A stretch of 64,000 nucleotides of DNA from contig NZ_JACYHE010000020.1 in assembly GCF_021696945.1 (NCBI RefSeq), positions 17,178 through 81,177 of the forward strand, read 5' to 3'. Under the pieces are notes generated by a model, which was not told the origin of the DNA, did no database searches, and saw only the letters and a list, made by a program, of their open reading frames with translations. Within the stretch, counting starts at the first letter, position 1. Every line of letters starts with the position of its first letter. Position numbers and translations under genes: made by a program. The DNA is from Streptomyces sp. JJ36 (GTDB lineage: Bacteria > Actinomycetota > Actinomycetes > Streptomycetales > Streptomycetaceae). This document shows, piece by piece, positions 1-8,611 of this stretch.

Positions 1-330
1 GAAGGGCTGCGGGGGGTTGACGGTGATGCGGAAGTCGATCGACTCGCCGGGGGCGGCGCTGCCGCCGTCCGCCGCGAACCCCTTGATCTGGCGGTGCACG
101 TCGTCCGCGGTGCGCGGACCGGAACCGCCGGGGCGGCGCGGGCGGGCCAGCAGGCCCGGCGCGGGCTCCGCCTGCCCCGGGGCGGACTCGACGTACCAGG
201 GAACGACGCGGCCGTTCTCGAAGTAGTTCTCACTGCCCCGCAGCCAGGGGAGCGGGCCCTGCCCGAAGGGGTCCGTCACCGCATGGGCGAGAGCGCCGGA
301 CTCCCAGCGCTGGATCTGCTCGGTCACCAT
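1..330 (-). CDS. N,N-dimethylformamidase beta-subunit-like protein (N-terminal part)
   Basis: The first 110 codons of a gene running off the left edge of the window, with no stop seen. The ATG at 330 follows a GGAG five bases upstream. The text around WESGALAHAVTDPFG, GPLPWLRG and TADDVHRQIKGF, then GESIDFRITVNPPQPF, matches my memory of the N-terminus of Streptomyces proteins carrying an N,N-dimethylformamidase beta-subunit-like domain. The catalytic part would lie outside the window, so activity cannot be judged. Family assignment is from recalled similarity only; substrate unknown. Confidence 0.7.
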   Translation of the reverse strand, partial: MVTEQIQRWESGALAHAVTDPFGQGPLPWLRGSENYFENGRVVPWYVESAPGQAEPAPGLLARPRRPGGSGPRTADDVHRQIKGFAADGGSAAPGESIDFRITVNPPQPF

Positions 331-559
331 GTCTCCGGCACCCCTCCCGTACGTCGGCCCGGGGTCATGAACCCAGCACATCACATAAAGCGAGCGGGTT
401 GTCACTGTTCGTCGTGAAAATGGCCAGGAGTCGCCGACACGCGCGCCGCGTGCGCCCTCCGTGGCCGCCCCCTCCGCCCCGGGGCGGGCGCCCCACGACG
501 CGGCGCTCGGTGGCGGCACCGTGCGCCGGGGCACGCCCGGCCATCGTCGGTACGGGCGC

Positions 560-2656
560 CTACACCAGACGGATCGGCTTGTCCGCGCGGATCCCGCGAG
601 TGGTGAGCCAGTCGCGCAGCGGCTCCGGGTCGGCGCCCTCGACCAGCTCGAGCACCGGCCCGGCCAGGTCCGCGACCCGCTCACCGTCGACCAGCAGCGC
701 CGGCCCGTCCAGCCAGTCCAGCCCCGGGGTGGCACCCGCGGTGTCCACCGCGGCACAGCAGACCGCGGCCGTCACGTGATCGGCCATCAACTCGCGTCCG
801 GTCCGGGGCGGCCGCAGCGGCAGGCCCATCGGCGACGGCACCCCACCGGTCGCCGGCGCCGGCGACTCCCCGCCGCCCGCGGCGAGCGCGGCCGAGGCCG
901 TGTCCCGCTCGGCGTCCTCGCGGGCCACCGCCGCACCGATGCGGGCCGCGACGGTCTCGCCGTCGTGCCCGTCACCGGCCAGCCGCTCCAGCACCCGCCC
1001 GAGCGTCGCCCCGCCGAAGGTCTCCTCGGAACGCCGCCGCTGCGCCGGGCGGGCCTCCGCGCCGCCGTCGCGGCCGGTGGGGCCGGGACCGACACCGGAG
1101 TCGCCGCCGGAGTCGCTGCCGGGGGCGGCTCCGTGATCGCCGGGATCGGGGTGGAGGCGGCTGCCGTGGCCGGCACCGTGCTCCGCGCGCTCGCCGGGGC
1201 CGCCCGGGCCGTTCGGGTCGTTCGGGTCACTCATGCCGTGCGGGACGCCCCCGTCGTCCGGGCGGTGCCCGTCCGGGGTGCCGCGACCGCCCCCGCCCTC
1301 CGGGACCGGCGCCGCGAGCACGGGCGAGGTGGACGCGTCCAGCGTGTCCAGCGCCTCGAAGAGCCGTGCCGCCTCCGTACGCCAGATCCGGTCGACGACC
1401 TCCTCCGGGTACGCCGTCCAGTCCACCGGGGCCCACTCGGCGCCGCGCTCGTGCGGATCGCCGTGGAAGAGGCGGGCGGCGAGCAACGAGACCGAGGCGT
1501 CGACCTTGCCGGGCTCCTCCAGCAGGTCGCAGGCGGGGCGTTCGCCGAGCCGGGATGCGAAGCCCTCGGCCAGCCGGTCCCGCCGGGAGAGTTCGGTCAG
1601 CGCGGCGACGACCCCGGCGTCCAGCCGGGACGGCCAGCGGCCCGTGCGCCACGCGGGCAGCGCCACCCTGGTCAGCAGCCGGTCCCAGCCCGCGTACGCC
1701 AGGCCGACCTGCTCCTGCGCGGCCGTCCGCAGGCCGCGGTCCACGTGCTGGGCGCGGTCCGCCGCGGCGGCGGCGACCCCGCGCTCCATCTCGACGGCGT
1801 GCGGCCCGCAGTTCCGGAGCATCAACCGGGCGAGCCGGCCGGAGAAGAGGAGCACGGCTCGCCGGCCCCGGCCGCGGGAGGCGCGGGTGCCCGGCACCCG
1901 GGCGCGCTCGGCCACCGCCACCGTCGCGTCCAGGCCGCGCACGAAGCGACGGGCCGCCGCTATGTCCGGGTGGGCCGACGGCCCGGTGCCCGCCACCACG
2001 GGCGCCAGCAGGGCCCGCAGCTCGGCTATGCGCATCCACCAGAGAAAGGGCGATCCTATGACCAGTACCGGAGCCTCGTCCGCCCGCTGACGGCCGGACG
2101 GGGCGGCGCGCCCGCTCCGGGCACCGGCGCCGGGGCGCGCGGAGCCGCGCTGGTCGGGCGGCCGCACGCCGGCTGCGCCGGGCGTTCCGGGAGTTCCGGG
2201 AGTTCCGCCCCGACCGTCGGCCCCGGCGCCGCCCGCGCCCTGCGCGGGATGCGTACGGTCCTCCAGCCAGCTGTCGCAGTCCGGGGTGAGGGCTATCGCC
2301 GAGGGCACGGGCACGTCCAGCCGGTCGGCCAGGTCCCGGACCAGGGTGTAGAGATCGGGGGCGTCCGCGCGCTCGAGCGGTACGGTCGGGGTCACGGCGG
2401 GGCGGGCCCGCGCGATCACCCGGGCGACCAGTCCCGCGATCGCCAGTGTCAGCACCGCGAGCCCCGTCACGCCCCAGCGGACGCCGTCCCACGCGCTCCC
2501 CGTGCGCCCCGTGGCCTCGGCGGCGAACAGGACGACCGCCACGGCTGCCGGCAGCAGCGCGACGGCCAGCGCCGCCCCGCGTATCCGCAGCACCGCGAGG
2601 GCATGCGCGCGTGCGGAGGGCGCCCCTTGGGCGGCGGCCTTCTGTGGACTCGGCAC
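560..2656 (-). CDS. Membrane protein with M48-like fold and lost zinc site
   Basis: A 698-residue protein with two membrane segments near residues 22-46 and 60-84, then a soluble region. Residues 100-125 (DLYTLVRDLADRLDVPVPSAIAL) resemble the start of the M48 (HtpX/Ste24-type) protease domain, and residues 196-223 (VLVIGSPFLWWM...ELRALLAPVVAG) align with the M48 stretch that normally reads ELRAVLAHELGH. Here H, E and H are replaced by P, V and G, so the zinc-binding HExxH is absent. A Gly/Pro-rich insert (about 135-195) lies just before it, and other low-complexity linkers occur towards the C-terminus. It is probably a non-catalytic M48 relative acting as a membrane scaffold or regulator; function unknown. 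It stands alone on the minus strand between a DMF-amidase-like gene and purD. Confidence 0.75.
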   Translation of the reverse strand: MPSPQKAAAQGAPSARAHALAVLRIRGAALAVALLPAAVAVVLFAAEATGRTGSAWDGVRWGVTGLAVLTLAIAGLVARVIARARPAVTPTVPLERADAPDLYTLVRDLADRLDVPVPSAIALTPDCDSWLEDRTHPAQGAGGAGADGRGGTPGTPGTPGAAGVRPPDQRGSARPGAGARSGRAAPSGRQRADEAPVLVIGSPFLWWMRIAELRALLAPVVAGTGPSAHPDIAAARRFVRGLDATVAVAERARVPGTRASRGRGRRAVLLFSGRLARLMLRNCGPHAVEMERGVAAAAADRAQHVDRGLRTAAQEQVGLAYAGWDRLLTRVALPAWRTGRWPSRLDAGVVAALTELSRRDRLAEGFASRLGERPACDLLEEPGKVDASVSLLAARLFHGDPHERGAEWAPVDWTAYPEEVVDRIWRTEAARLFEALDTLDASTSPVLAAPVPEGGGGRGTPDGHRPDDGGVPHGMSDPNDPNGPGGPGERAEHGAGHGSRLHPDPGDHGAAPGSDSGGDSGVGPGPTGRDGGAEARPAQRRRSEETFGGATLGRVLERLAGDGHDGETVAARIGAAVAREDAERDTASAALAAGGGESPAPATGGVPSPMGLPLRPPRTGRELMADHVTAAVCCAAVDTAGATPGLDWLDGPALLVDGERVADLAGPVLELVEGADPEPLRDWLTTRGIRADKPIRLV

Positions 2657-3202
2657 GTGCTGATCACCCCCGGGCGACTGGGACCGGCGCGGAGGCCCGC
2701 GTCGTACTCCCCCACTGTGACACCGCGTACTGACCCTGCAATGTGCGCTGGGCCAGTCGACGGAGCAGTTGGTACAGGCTGGATACGGCTTGCGCGGAAC
2801 CCTAGTTGGGCTTGTCGGGCCCGTCAGTCGCTCAGCGGGCCGGTCACTCGATGGAATGGCTTTGGGGAGAGCTGTTGCGTCGGGGGGTGGTGATACGGGT
2901 GTCCCCTTATGCCCGGCGCATGACGACGGCCGCGCGCCGTCCCTGTTCCATGGGTGCGCCGGGTGGCCTGCCGTCCTGGTGCCGGATGTCGGGTGCCGGG
3001 CGTCGGGGCCGCGCGCGGGGCGGCCCGGTGCCGGGTGTCCGCACGCGCGTCATGTGGAGGTGGGCGCGGGGTCGCGGCCGGGGTGGTGGCGGGTGTGTTG
3101 CCGGGTGCGGGGCGCGCGGATGCGCCCCCTCCTGCAACCGCCCGCACCCCCGCCCGGCTCGACCCGCCCCACCGGACCTCCGGCACGACCCGGGCCGCAC
3201 GC
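2657..3202. other. Intergenic, no supported gene
   Basis: About 550 bases between the M48-like gene and the first copy of the dispersed intergenic repeat. Reading frames here lack plausible starts, Shine-Dalgarno sites or family similarity, and several overlap one another. The promoter of the M48-like gene is expected near its right-hand start, but I cannot point to convincing -10/-35 boxes. Confidence 0.5.
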
Positions 3203-3490
3203 ACCCCCACTCCGGAACGGCCCGCAGACGAACCCCGCACTGCCACCGGCGTGACACGAGCGGAGCGAGAAGACGAAACCGCAAGCACAGCGCGGCAGCA
3301 GCCCGCCAGGGCACCCCCGTCACCGGCTGCCGACCGCCCCGCCGCCCGGCCCCGTCACAGACGGGTGAACCCCGGCCGACCAGGCCACCCGCGCCCGCAG
3401 CATGAGCGCGCCCCAGCAAGGCACTCCTCCCCTCGTAGCCCGCCAAGCAGTGACCTCGGCCAGGGACAGCCCGCACCCGGCCACGACCGC
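3203..3490 (+). repeat. Dispersed ~290-bp intergenic repeat, copy A
   Basis: This block begins near ACCCCCACTCCGGAACGG, passes through GTGACACGAGCGGAGCGAGA (about 3251) and ends near CCCGCACCCGGCCACGACCG. It is matched at roughly 85-90 percent by eye at 15991-16280 (same strand) and inverted at 15327-15618. Reading frames across the three copies are not conserved: copy C has an in-frame TAG in the reverse orientation where copy A has CAG. The block is therefore more likely a non-coding repeat than a gene. It lies just upstream of the 3' end of purD (minus strand). Confidence 0.8.
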
Positions 3491-3591
3491 ACGCCCCGAG
3501 CCGCTTCCCTTTCCGGCCCACCCGCCGCGTGACGTGGCCGACCGCCCCCCGGTGGTCGGCAGCCCCGCCTCACCCCCGGTGGTCGGCGGTC

Positions 3592-4893
3592 CTACACCGC
3601 CTCGTCGGCGGAGGTGTCGGCGCGGCCTTCGGAGGCGGCCGCGTCGAGCGCCGCGCGGGCGGCGATGTCGCGGCGGTGGTGGGAGCCCTCCAGGTGGAGG
3701 CGGCCGACGGCCTCGTACGCCCGCTCCCGGGCGGTCGTCAGGTCGTCGCCGGTCGCGGTGACGGACAGCACCCGGCCGCCCGCGCTGACGATGCGCCCGT
3801 CCGCATCCCGCTTGGTGCCCGCGTGCAGCACGTACGCGTGCGGGGCGTCCTGCGCCGCCACCGCGTCCAGCCCTTCGACGGGGTCGCCGGTGCGCGGCGC
3901 GGCGGGGTAGCCGTGCGCGGCGACGACCACGGTGACGGCCGCGCCGTCCGCCCACCGCAGCGGCGGGAACTCCGCCAGCCGCCCGGTCGCCGCCGCGTGG
4001 AGCAGGCCGCTCAGGGGCGTACGGAGCCGGGCCAGTACGGCCTGGGTCTCCGGGTCGCCGAAGCGCGCGTTGAACTCGATCACCCGCACGCCGCGCGAGG
4101 TGAGGGCGAGCCCCGCGTAGAGCAGACCGGAGAAGGGCGTGCCGCGGCGGCGCAGCTCGTCCACGGTGGGCCGCAGGACGGTCTGCTCGATCTCCTCGAC
4201 CAGCTTCGGGTCGGCCCAGGGCAGCGGCGAGTACGCGCCCATGCCGCCGGTGTTGGGGCCCTCGTCCCCGTCGTACGCGCGCTTGAAGTCCTGCGCGGGC
4301 TGGAGCGGCACCACGTGCCGGCCGTCGGTGACCGCGAACAGCGACACCTCGGGCCCGTCCAGGAACTCCTCGATCACCACGCGTCCGCACGTCCGCGCGT
4401 GCTCCCGCGCCGCCTCGGCGTCCGGGGTGACGACGACGCCCTTCCCTGCGGCGAGCCCGTCGTCCTTGACGACGTACGGAGGTCCGAAGGCGTCCAGCGC
4501 CGCGTCGATCTCCTCGGCGGTCGTGCAGACGTACGAGCGGGCCGTGGGGACCCCGGCGGAGGCCATGACCTCCTTGGCGAACGCCTTGGAGCCCTCCAGC
4601 CGCGCGGCCTCGGCGGACGGCCCGAAGACCGGGATGCCGGCCTCCCGTACGGCGTCCGCGACGCCGGCGACCAGCGGCGCCTCCGGGCCGACGACCACCA
4701 GCCCGGCGCCCAGCCCGGTCGCCAGTGCGGCGACGGCCGCGCCGTCCTGGGCGTCGACGGCGTGCAGGGTGGCCACCTCCGCGATGCCGGCGTTGCCGGG
4801 CGCGCAGTGCAGCGCGGTGACGTCGGGGTCGAGGGAGAGGGCGTGGCACAGGGCGTGTTCGCGGGCGCCGCCGCCGATGACGAGGACCTTCAC
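3592..4893 (-). CDS. purD: Phosphoribosylamine--glycine ligase (GARS)
   Basis: Second step of de novo purine synthesis: ATP-dependent joining of glycine to 5-phosphoribosylamine, in the cytosol. The 433-residue length is normal. The N-terminus [15 protein letters not shown] is the family signature, and PEAPLVAGV, the ATP-grasp region ([14 protein letters not shown]), [12 protein letters not shown] and [11 protein letters not shown] are all present in the expected order. The ATG at 4893 is the only sensible start. It reads away from the purSQL and purFM genes further right, so it is a separate transcription unit of the same pathway. Confidence 0.97.
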   Translation of the reverse strand: MKVLVIGGGAREHALCHALSLDPDVTALHCAPGNAGIAEVATLHAVDAQDGAAVAALATGLGAGLVVVGPEAPLVAGVADAVREAGIPVFGPSAEAARLEGSKAFAKEVMASAGVPTARSYVCTTAEEIDAALDAFGPPYVVKDDGLAAGKGVVVTPDAEAAREHARTCGRVVIEEFLDGPEVSLFAVTDGRHVVPLQPAQDFKRAYDGDEGPNTGGMGAYSPLPWADPKLVEEIEQTVLRPTVDELRRRGTPFSGLLYAGLALTSRGVRVIEFNARFGDPETQAVLARLRTPLSGLLHAAATGRLAEFPPLRWADGAAVTVVVAAHGYPAAPRTGDPVEGLDAVAAQDAPHAYVLHAGTKRDADGRIVSAGGRVLSVTATGDDLTTARERAYEAVGRLHLEGSHHRRDIAARAALDAAASEGRADTSADEAV

Positions 4894-4978
4894 GGGATGC
4901 AGGGTAGTCGGCGCCCCGGGAGTGCCGTGCCGGGTGTCCGCGGGCCGGTACGCGGCCGGTGCCCGGACCGGTACGCGA

Positions 4979-5008
4979 CAGGGCCCCGTCCGCGTGGACG
5001 GGGCCCTG
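4979..5008 (-). terminator. Hairpin terminator after tRNA-Gly
   Basis: A 13-bp GC-rich stem (CAGGGCCCCGTCC pairing with GGACGGGGCCCTG) closes a 4-base loop, seven bases after the 3' end of the minus-strand tRNA-Gly. It has no clear U-run, as is common in Streptomyces. Confidence 0.8.
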
Positions 5009-5014
5009 CTCCGG

Positions 5015-5087
5015 AGCGGACGACGAGGCTCGAACTCGCGACCTCAACCTTGGCAAGGTTGCGCTCTACCAACTGAGCTACGTCCGC
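5015..5087 (-). tRNA. tRNA-Gly(GCC), copy 1
   Basis: 73-nt cloverleaf: acceptor GCGGACG/CGTCCGC, D-arm with AGTTGGTA loop, anticodon loop TTGCCAA (anticodon GCC), T-loop TTCGAGC, discriminator T; CCA not encoded. Identical over all 73 nt to the tRNA at 9793-9865. The two copies bracket a four-gene signalling/export cassette. Confidence 0.95.
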
Positions 5088-5245
5088 AGGCACCGGGGAA
5101 CCCCTCGGTGCGGCGTCCAGTATAGCCACGCTCCGGGGCGGCCCGTGCCACCCCCGTACGTGACCGCGCTCACGCAACCGGGCCGGCGCGCGCCCGCACA
5201 GCCGGCCGCCCCCCGGGGCGCCGGTCCGCCCGGCCGGCCCGGCGG

Positions 5246-6100
5246 TCAGAGCCAGCCGCGTTCGCGGGCCAGGCGGACCGCCGCGTGGCGGTTCTCCGCG
5301 CCGAGCTTGGCGGCCGCCGCCGAGAGGTAGTTCCGTACGGTCCCCGGAGCGAGGGAGGCGCGCTCGGCGATCTCCGCGACGGGCGCCCCGTCCGCCGCGA
5401 GTTCCAGCAGCTCGGCCTCGCGGGCGGTCAGCGGCGAGTCGCCGGTGCTGATCGCGTCGGCGGCCAGCTCCGGGTCGATGTAGCGGCCGCCGGCACGCAC
5501 CGTACGGATGATCTCGGCGAGGTGCTGGGCGGAGACCGTCTTGGGGACAAAGCCGCGCACCCCGGCGGAGAGGGCCCGCTTGAGATGGCCGGGGCGGCCG
5601 TGCCCGGTCACGATCATGGTGGCGCAGCCCGGGAGCTCCGTACGGAGGGACTCCGCCACGGCGACGCCGTCCGCACCCGGCATCTGGAGGTCGAGCACCG
5701 CCACCTCGGGCCGGTGGGCACGGGCCATGGCCAGGGCCTCCGGGCCGGAGGCGGCCTCGGCGACCACGGTCAGGTCGTCCTCGAGGGCGAGCAGGGCGGC
5801 GAGCGCGCCGCGGATCAGGTGCTCGTCGTCGGCGAGCAGCACCCGGACGCGGCCGGGCGCGGGGTCGGCGGGGGCCGCCGGTCCGGTGGAGGCCGCCGGG
5901 TCCGCCGGCCCGGTCGTGGCCGGGGCCGGGCCCGCCGGGTCTGCGGTGGCCGCGGGTCCCGCGGTGCTCGGCCGGGTGCCGGGCGGTCCCCCGGGAGCGG
6001 GGGCCGCGGGCGTCGTCCCCGCTCCGCCGCCGGTCGGGCGAGGCCGCCGCTGGTGTCCCGGCCGGCCCTGCTCGCCCCACGCAGAGGTGGTGCCGCTCAC
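5246..6100 (-). CDS. NarL/FixJ-family response regulator
   Basis: Receiver plus LuxR-type DNA-binding domain. The receiver begins at about residue 78 (VRVLLADDEHLIRGAL), with the phospho-acceptor Asp in AVLDLQMPG and the conserved Lys in FVPKTV. The C-terminal HTH runs from LTAREAELLELAADG through APGTVRNYLSAAAAKLG. I chose the GTG at 6100 (284 aa) because it overlaps the kinase stop as GTGA and follows GGGGAGG. That gives about 75 low-complexity Ala/Pro/Gly residues before the receiver, so a start nearer the receiver is possible. Pairs with the kinase just upstream; likely target is the adjacent ABC exporter. Confidence 0.9.
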   Translation of the reverse strand: MSGTTSAWGEQGRPGHQRRPRPTGGGAGTTPAAPAPGGPPGTRPSTAGPAATADPAGPAPATTGPADPAASTGPAAPADPAPGRVRVLLADDEHLIRGALAALLALEDDLTVVAEAASGPEALAMARAHRPEVAVLDLQMPGADGVAVAESLRTELPGCATMIVTGHGRPGHLKRALSAGVRGFVPKTVSAQHLAEIIRTVRAGGRYIDPELAADAISTGDSPLTAREAELLELAADGAPVAEIAERASLAPGTVRNYLSAAAAKLGAENRHAAVRLARERGWL

Positions 6101-7620
6101 CGGGCGCCTCCCCGTGCGGCGCCGGGCTCCTCGTCCACGCCGTCCTCGGCTGCGGGACCGCCTCCCGTGCCGTCGTCCGGACCGCCTCCCGGTCGTGCTC
6201 CGGTACCGGGCCGCACCGTGGCGGCCCCGGGCTCGCCCGTCGCTGCGGGCTCCCCGGGCCCCGCGGCCTGTCCGGTGGCCGTCGCGCGTACCGACCCGGC
6301 CGTCCCGGCCGCGGCGCCCACGGTGCGCGCCCCGCGTGCTGTGCCGTCCGGGAGGGGGATCTCGGCGGTGAGGCGGAAGCGGTCGCCGGCGAGGTGGCCG
6401 GTGTGCAGGGTGCCGCCGAGGACGGAGAGCCGTTCGCGGAGGCCGTCGAGGCCGGAGCCGCGGGGCGTGTCGTCGCCGGGGGCGCCGGCCCGTACGCCGT
6501 CGTTCTCCATGGTGAGCACCGCGGGCGGGCCGGCCCGCAGGGTCACCGTGCAGTGGGTGGCGTCGGCGTGCCGCAGCACGTTGGTGGTGCCCTCGCGGAC
6601 CACCCAGCCCAGCGCCGCTCGCACCGCGTCCGGCAGCTCCTCCGCCGCGTCCCGGCGTCCGCCCGCTGTGGAGTCCTCTCCGGGCCGGCCGTCCCCCGTG
6701 CCGTGCGTACGGCAGGAGATGCCGGCCGCCTCCAGGACCCCGCGGGCGCCGGCCAGCTCGGTGCGCAGGTCGGCCTCGCGGTAGCCGCGGACGACGTCCC
6801 GCACCTCGCGCTGCGAGTCGCGGGCGAGCCGCTGCACCTCCACCATCTGGTCCACCGCCGCCTCCGAGCCGCGCCGCACGAGCTGCACCGCCAGCTCGCT
6901 CTTGAGTGCGATGACCGACAGGTTCCGCCCCACCACGTCGTGCATGTCGCGCCCGAACCGCAGCCGCTCCTCGGCGACCGCCAGCCGGGCCTGGGCGTCC
7001 CGGGCGACGTCGAGTTCCCGCAGCACTGCGAGGTACCAGCCGGAGCAGCGTGCGGTCAGCACCACCGCGGCCGCGCCGATGACGAGCAGCGTGCCCACGC
7101 CCAGCAGCTCCTGCCAGCCCATCCCGGCCAGGCCGAGGGTGAGCGCCACCACCGCCAGCAGGGCGCCCAGCACCTGCCACACCCGTACCAGTGGCGCCAC
7201 CAGGGTGAACGGGCAGAGGAAGGCGGTGGCGCCGGTGAAGAGCAGGGCCGAGGCCGCCACCCGGTCGTCGGCGCCGGTCGAGACCACCAGGGCGCCGGAG
7301 ACGGCGGTGAGGGCCGTCAGCAGCACGGCCAGCGTGATCAGCTCCGTACGGGGGACCGGCCCGTCGCCCAGGTAGCTGCGCAGCCCGCGGGCGAGCGCCA
7401 GGGTGCTGACGGCGCACATGGCCGCGGCGCAGGCGGCGGCCGCGGCGGTGAGCGCCAGCGGCACCGGTCCGTCCAGGGCCGTGAAGAGGGCCTGCGGGAG
7501 CCCGGCGCAGGCCATGATCCACGGCACCGCCAGCAGGGTCCACCGGGTGGACGCCTCGACCTGTGCGTGCCGGGAACGGGCCCGCCAGGCCCGCCGCCTG
7601 GCCCGTGCCCAACCGATCAT
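6097..7620 (-). CDS. Two-component sensor histidine kinase (HisKA_3 type)
   Basis: 507-residue membrane kinase. About six hydrophobic segments occupy the N-terminal half (roughly residues 25-190). The phosphorylation motif is RFGRDMHDVVGRNLSVIAL. The ATPase has the N-box-like REGTTNVLRHADA and the glycine motif GSGLDGLRERLSVLGG. A Gly/Ala/Pro-rich tail of about 90 residues follows the ATPase. The ATG at 7620 is preferred over in-frame upstream codons because GGAG lies eight bases before it. It overlaps the response regulator by 4 nt and lies downstream of, and on the same strand as, an ABC exporter pair, so it probably senses a cell-envelope or drug signal. Confidence 0.92.
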   Translation of the reverse strand: MIGWARARRRAWRARSRHAQVEASTRWTLLAVPWIMACAGLPQALFTALDGPVPLALTAAAAACAAAMCAVSTLALARGLRSYLGDGPVPRTELITLAVLLTALTAVSGALVVSTGADDRVAASALLFTGATAFLCPFTLVAPLVRVWQVLGALLAVVALTLGLAGMGWQELLGVGTLLVIGAAAVVLTARCSGWYLAVLRELDVARDAQARLAVAEERLRFGRDMHDVVGRNLSVIALKSELAVQLVRRGSEAAVDQMVEVQRLARDSQREVRDVVRGYREADLRTELAGARGVLEAAGISCRTHGTGDGRPGEDSTAGGRRDAAEELPDAVRAALGWVVREGTTNVLRHADATHCTVTLRAGPPAVLTMENDGVRAGAPGDDTPRGSGLDGLRERLSVLGGTLHTGHLAGDRFRLTAEIPLPDGTARGARTVGAAAGTAGSVRATATGQAAGPGEPAATGEPGAATVRPGTGARPGGGPDDGTGGGPAAEDGVDEEPGAARGGAR

Positions 7621-7762
7621 GTTCACGCTCCGCGTTCCGTTCCGGCGTCCCGCCTCCCCGGCCGGCGCCGCGCCGTCCGGCACTCCGCCGTCCGGCGCCC
7701 CGCCCGGCACTCCGCCGCCCGCGGCGCTGCCGCCGCGGGCGGGCGTGCCGTCGACGAGGATG

Positions 7763-8611
7763 TCAACGACGAGGCTCCCACCGGAAGCGCTTCCGTACGA
7801 CCCACCCGGCCAGCGCCGTCCAGGCCACCGCCACGCCGAGTGCCTGCAGCGCCTCGCCGCCGTCGGTGCCGCCGGTCCAGCCGCCGCGCAGCAGCTCCAT
7901 GACCGGGGTGACGGGCAGCCACTCGGCGACCGCGGCCACCCCGTCGGGGAGGAGATCCAGCGGCACGAAGACGCCGCACAGGATGAAGGACACCATCATC
8001 AACGGCATCGGCGTGAGCTGCGCGCCCTCCGCGGAGCCGGTGAACGCCGCCGTGGCCGCCGCCGCGATCGCGGTGAAGGCGAGCCCGAGCAGCAGCCCGA
8101 GCACCAGCAGTTCCGGGGACTCCGGGGCCGCCAGGTCGAGCAGCGCGGCACCGCCCACGACCAGCAGCACGCACTGCGCCAGGGCGATGACGACGGCGGG
8201 CAGTGCCGCGCCGGCGAGGATCTCCGCGTCGCCGGGTTCGCCGGTGCGCAGCCGCTTGAGGACCAGCTCCTCGCGGCGGACGACGTAGGTGCCGACGAGG
8301 TTGGCGTAGACCGCGAAGAGCAGCACAAAGCCGATCGCGCCGGGCAGCAGGACCGTGCCGGTGGAGAGGCCGGTGCCGGACAGGTCCATGTCGGCGACGA
8401 CGGACCGTACGGCGAAGGTGAGCGCGATCGGGATGACCAGCGCGGAGAAGAGCGCGGTCCGGTTCCGCACCAGCAGGGTCAGCTCGGCGCGGCCCAGGGC
8501 GCGCAGCCGGCCGGTGACGGTGGTGCGGGGGGCGACGGCGCCGCCCCCGGGGCCCTCGGGTCCGGGGGTGTCGCCGGGGCCGTCGTCGCGGCGCAGGGTC
8601 GTCGTGCTCAT
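7763..8611 (-). CDS. ABC-2 type transporter permease
   Basis: 282-residue integral membrane protein with about six hydrophobic segments: a soluble N-terminus of about 40 residues, a first span around ALFSALVIPIALTFAV, and later spans in VIALAQCVLLVVGG, LLVLGLLLGLAFTAI and MVSFILCGVFVPL. The layout is that of ABC-2 exporters. The ATG at 8611 follows GGAGG and overlaps the ATPase stop as ATGA, so the two are translated together. Forms the exporter with the ATPase; substrate unknown, possibly a drug, peptide or lipid. Confidence 0.92.
   Translation of the reverse strand: MSTTTLRRDDGPGDTPGPEGPGGGAVAPRTTVTGRLRALGRAELTLLVRNRTALFSALVIPIALTFAVRSVVADMDLSGTGLSTGTVLLPGAIGFVLLFAVYANLVGTYVVRREELVLKRLRTGEPGDAEILAGAALPAVVIALAQCVLLVVGGAALLDLAAPESPELLVLGLLLGLAFTAIAAAATAAFTGSAEGAQLTPMPLMMVSFILCGVFVPLDLLPDGVAAVAEWLPVTPVMELLRGGWTGGTDGGEALQALGVAVAWTALAGWVVRKRFRWEPRR

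Noticed and set aside
461..2893. An 810-codon plus-strand frame opposite the M48-like gene
   Set aside because: Arg/Gly/Pro-rich shadow without ribosome site or domain.
2907..3521. Reverse reading frame across repeat copy A that looks protein-like
   Set aside because: The corresponding frame is stopped or shifted in copies B and C, so the repeat is not a conserved coding sequence.
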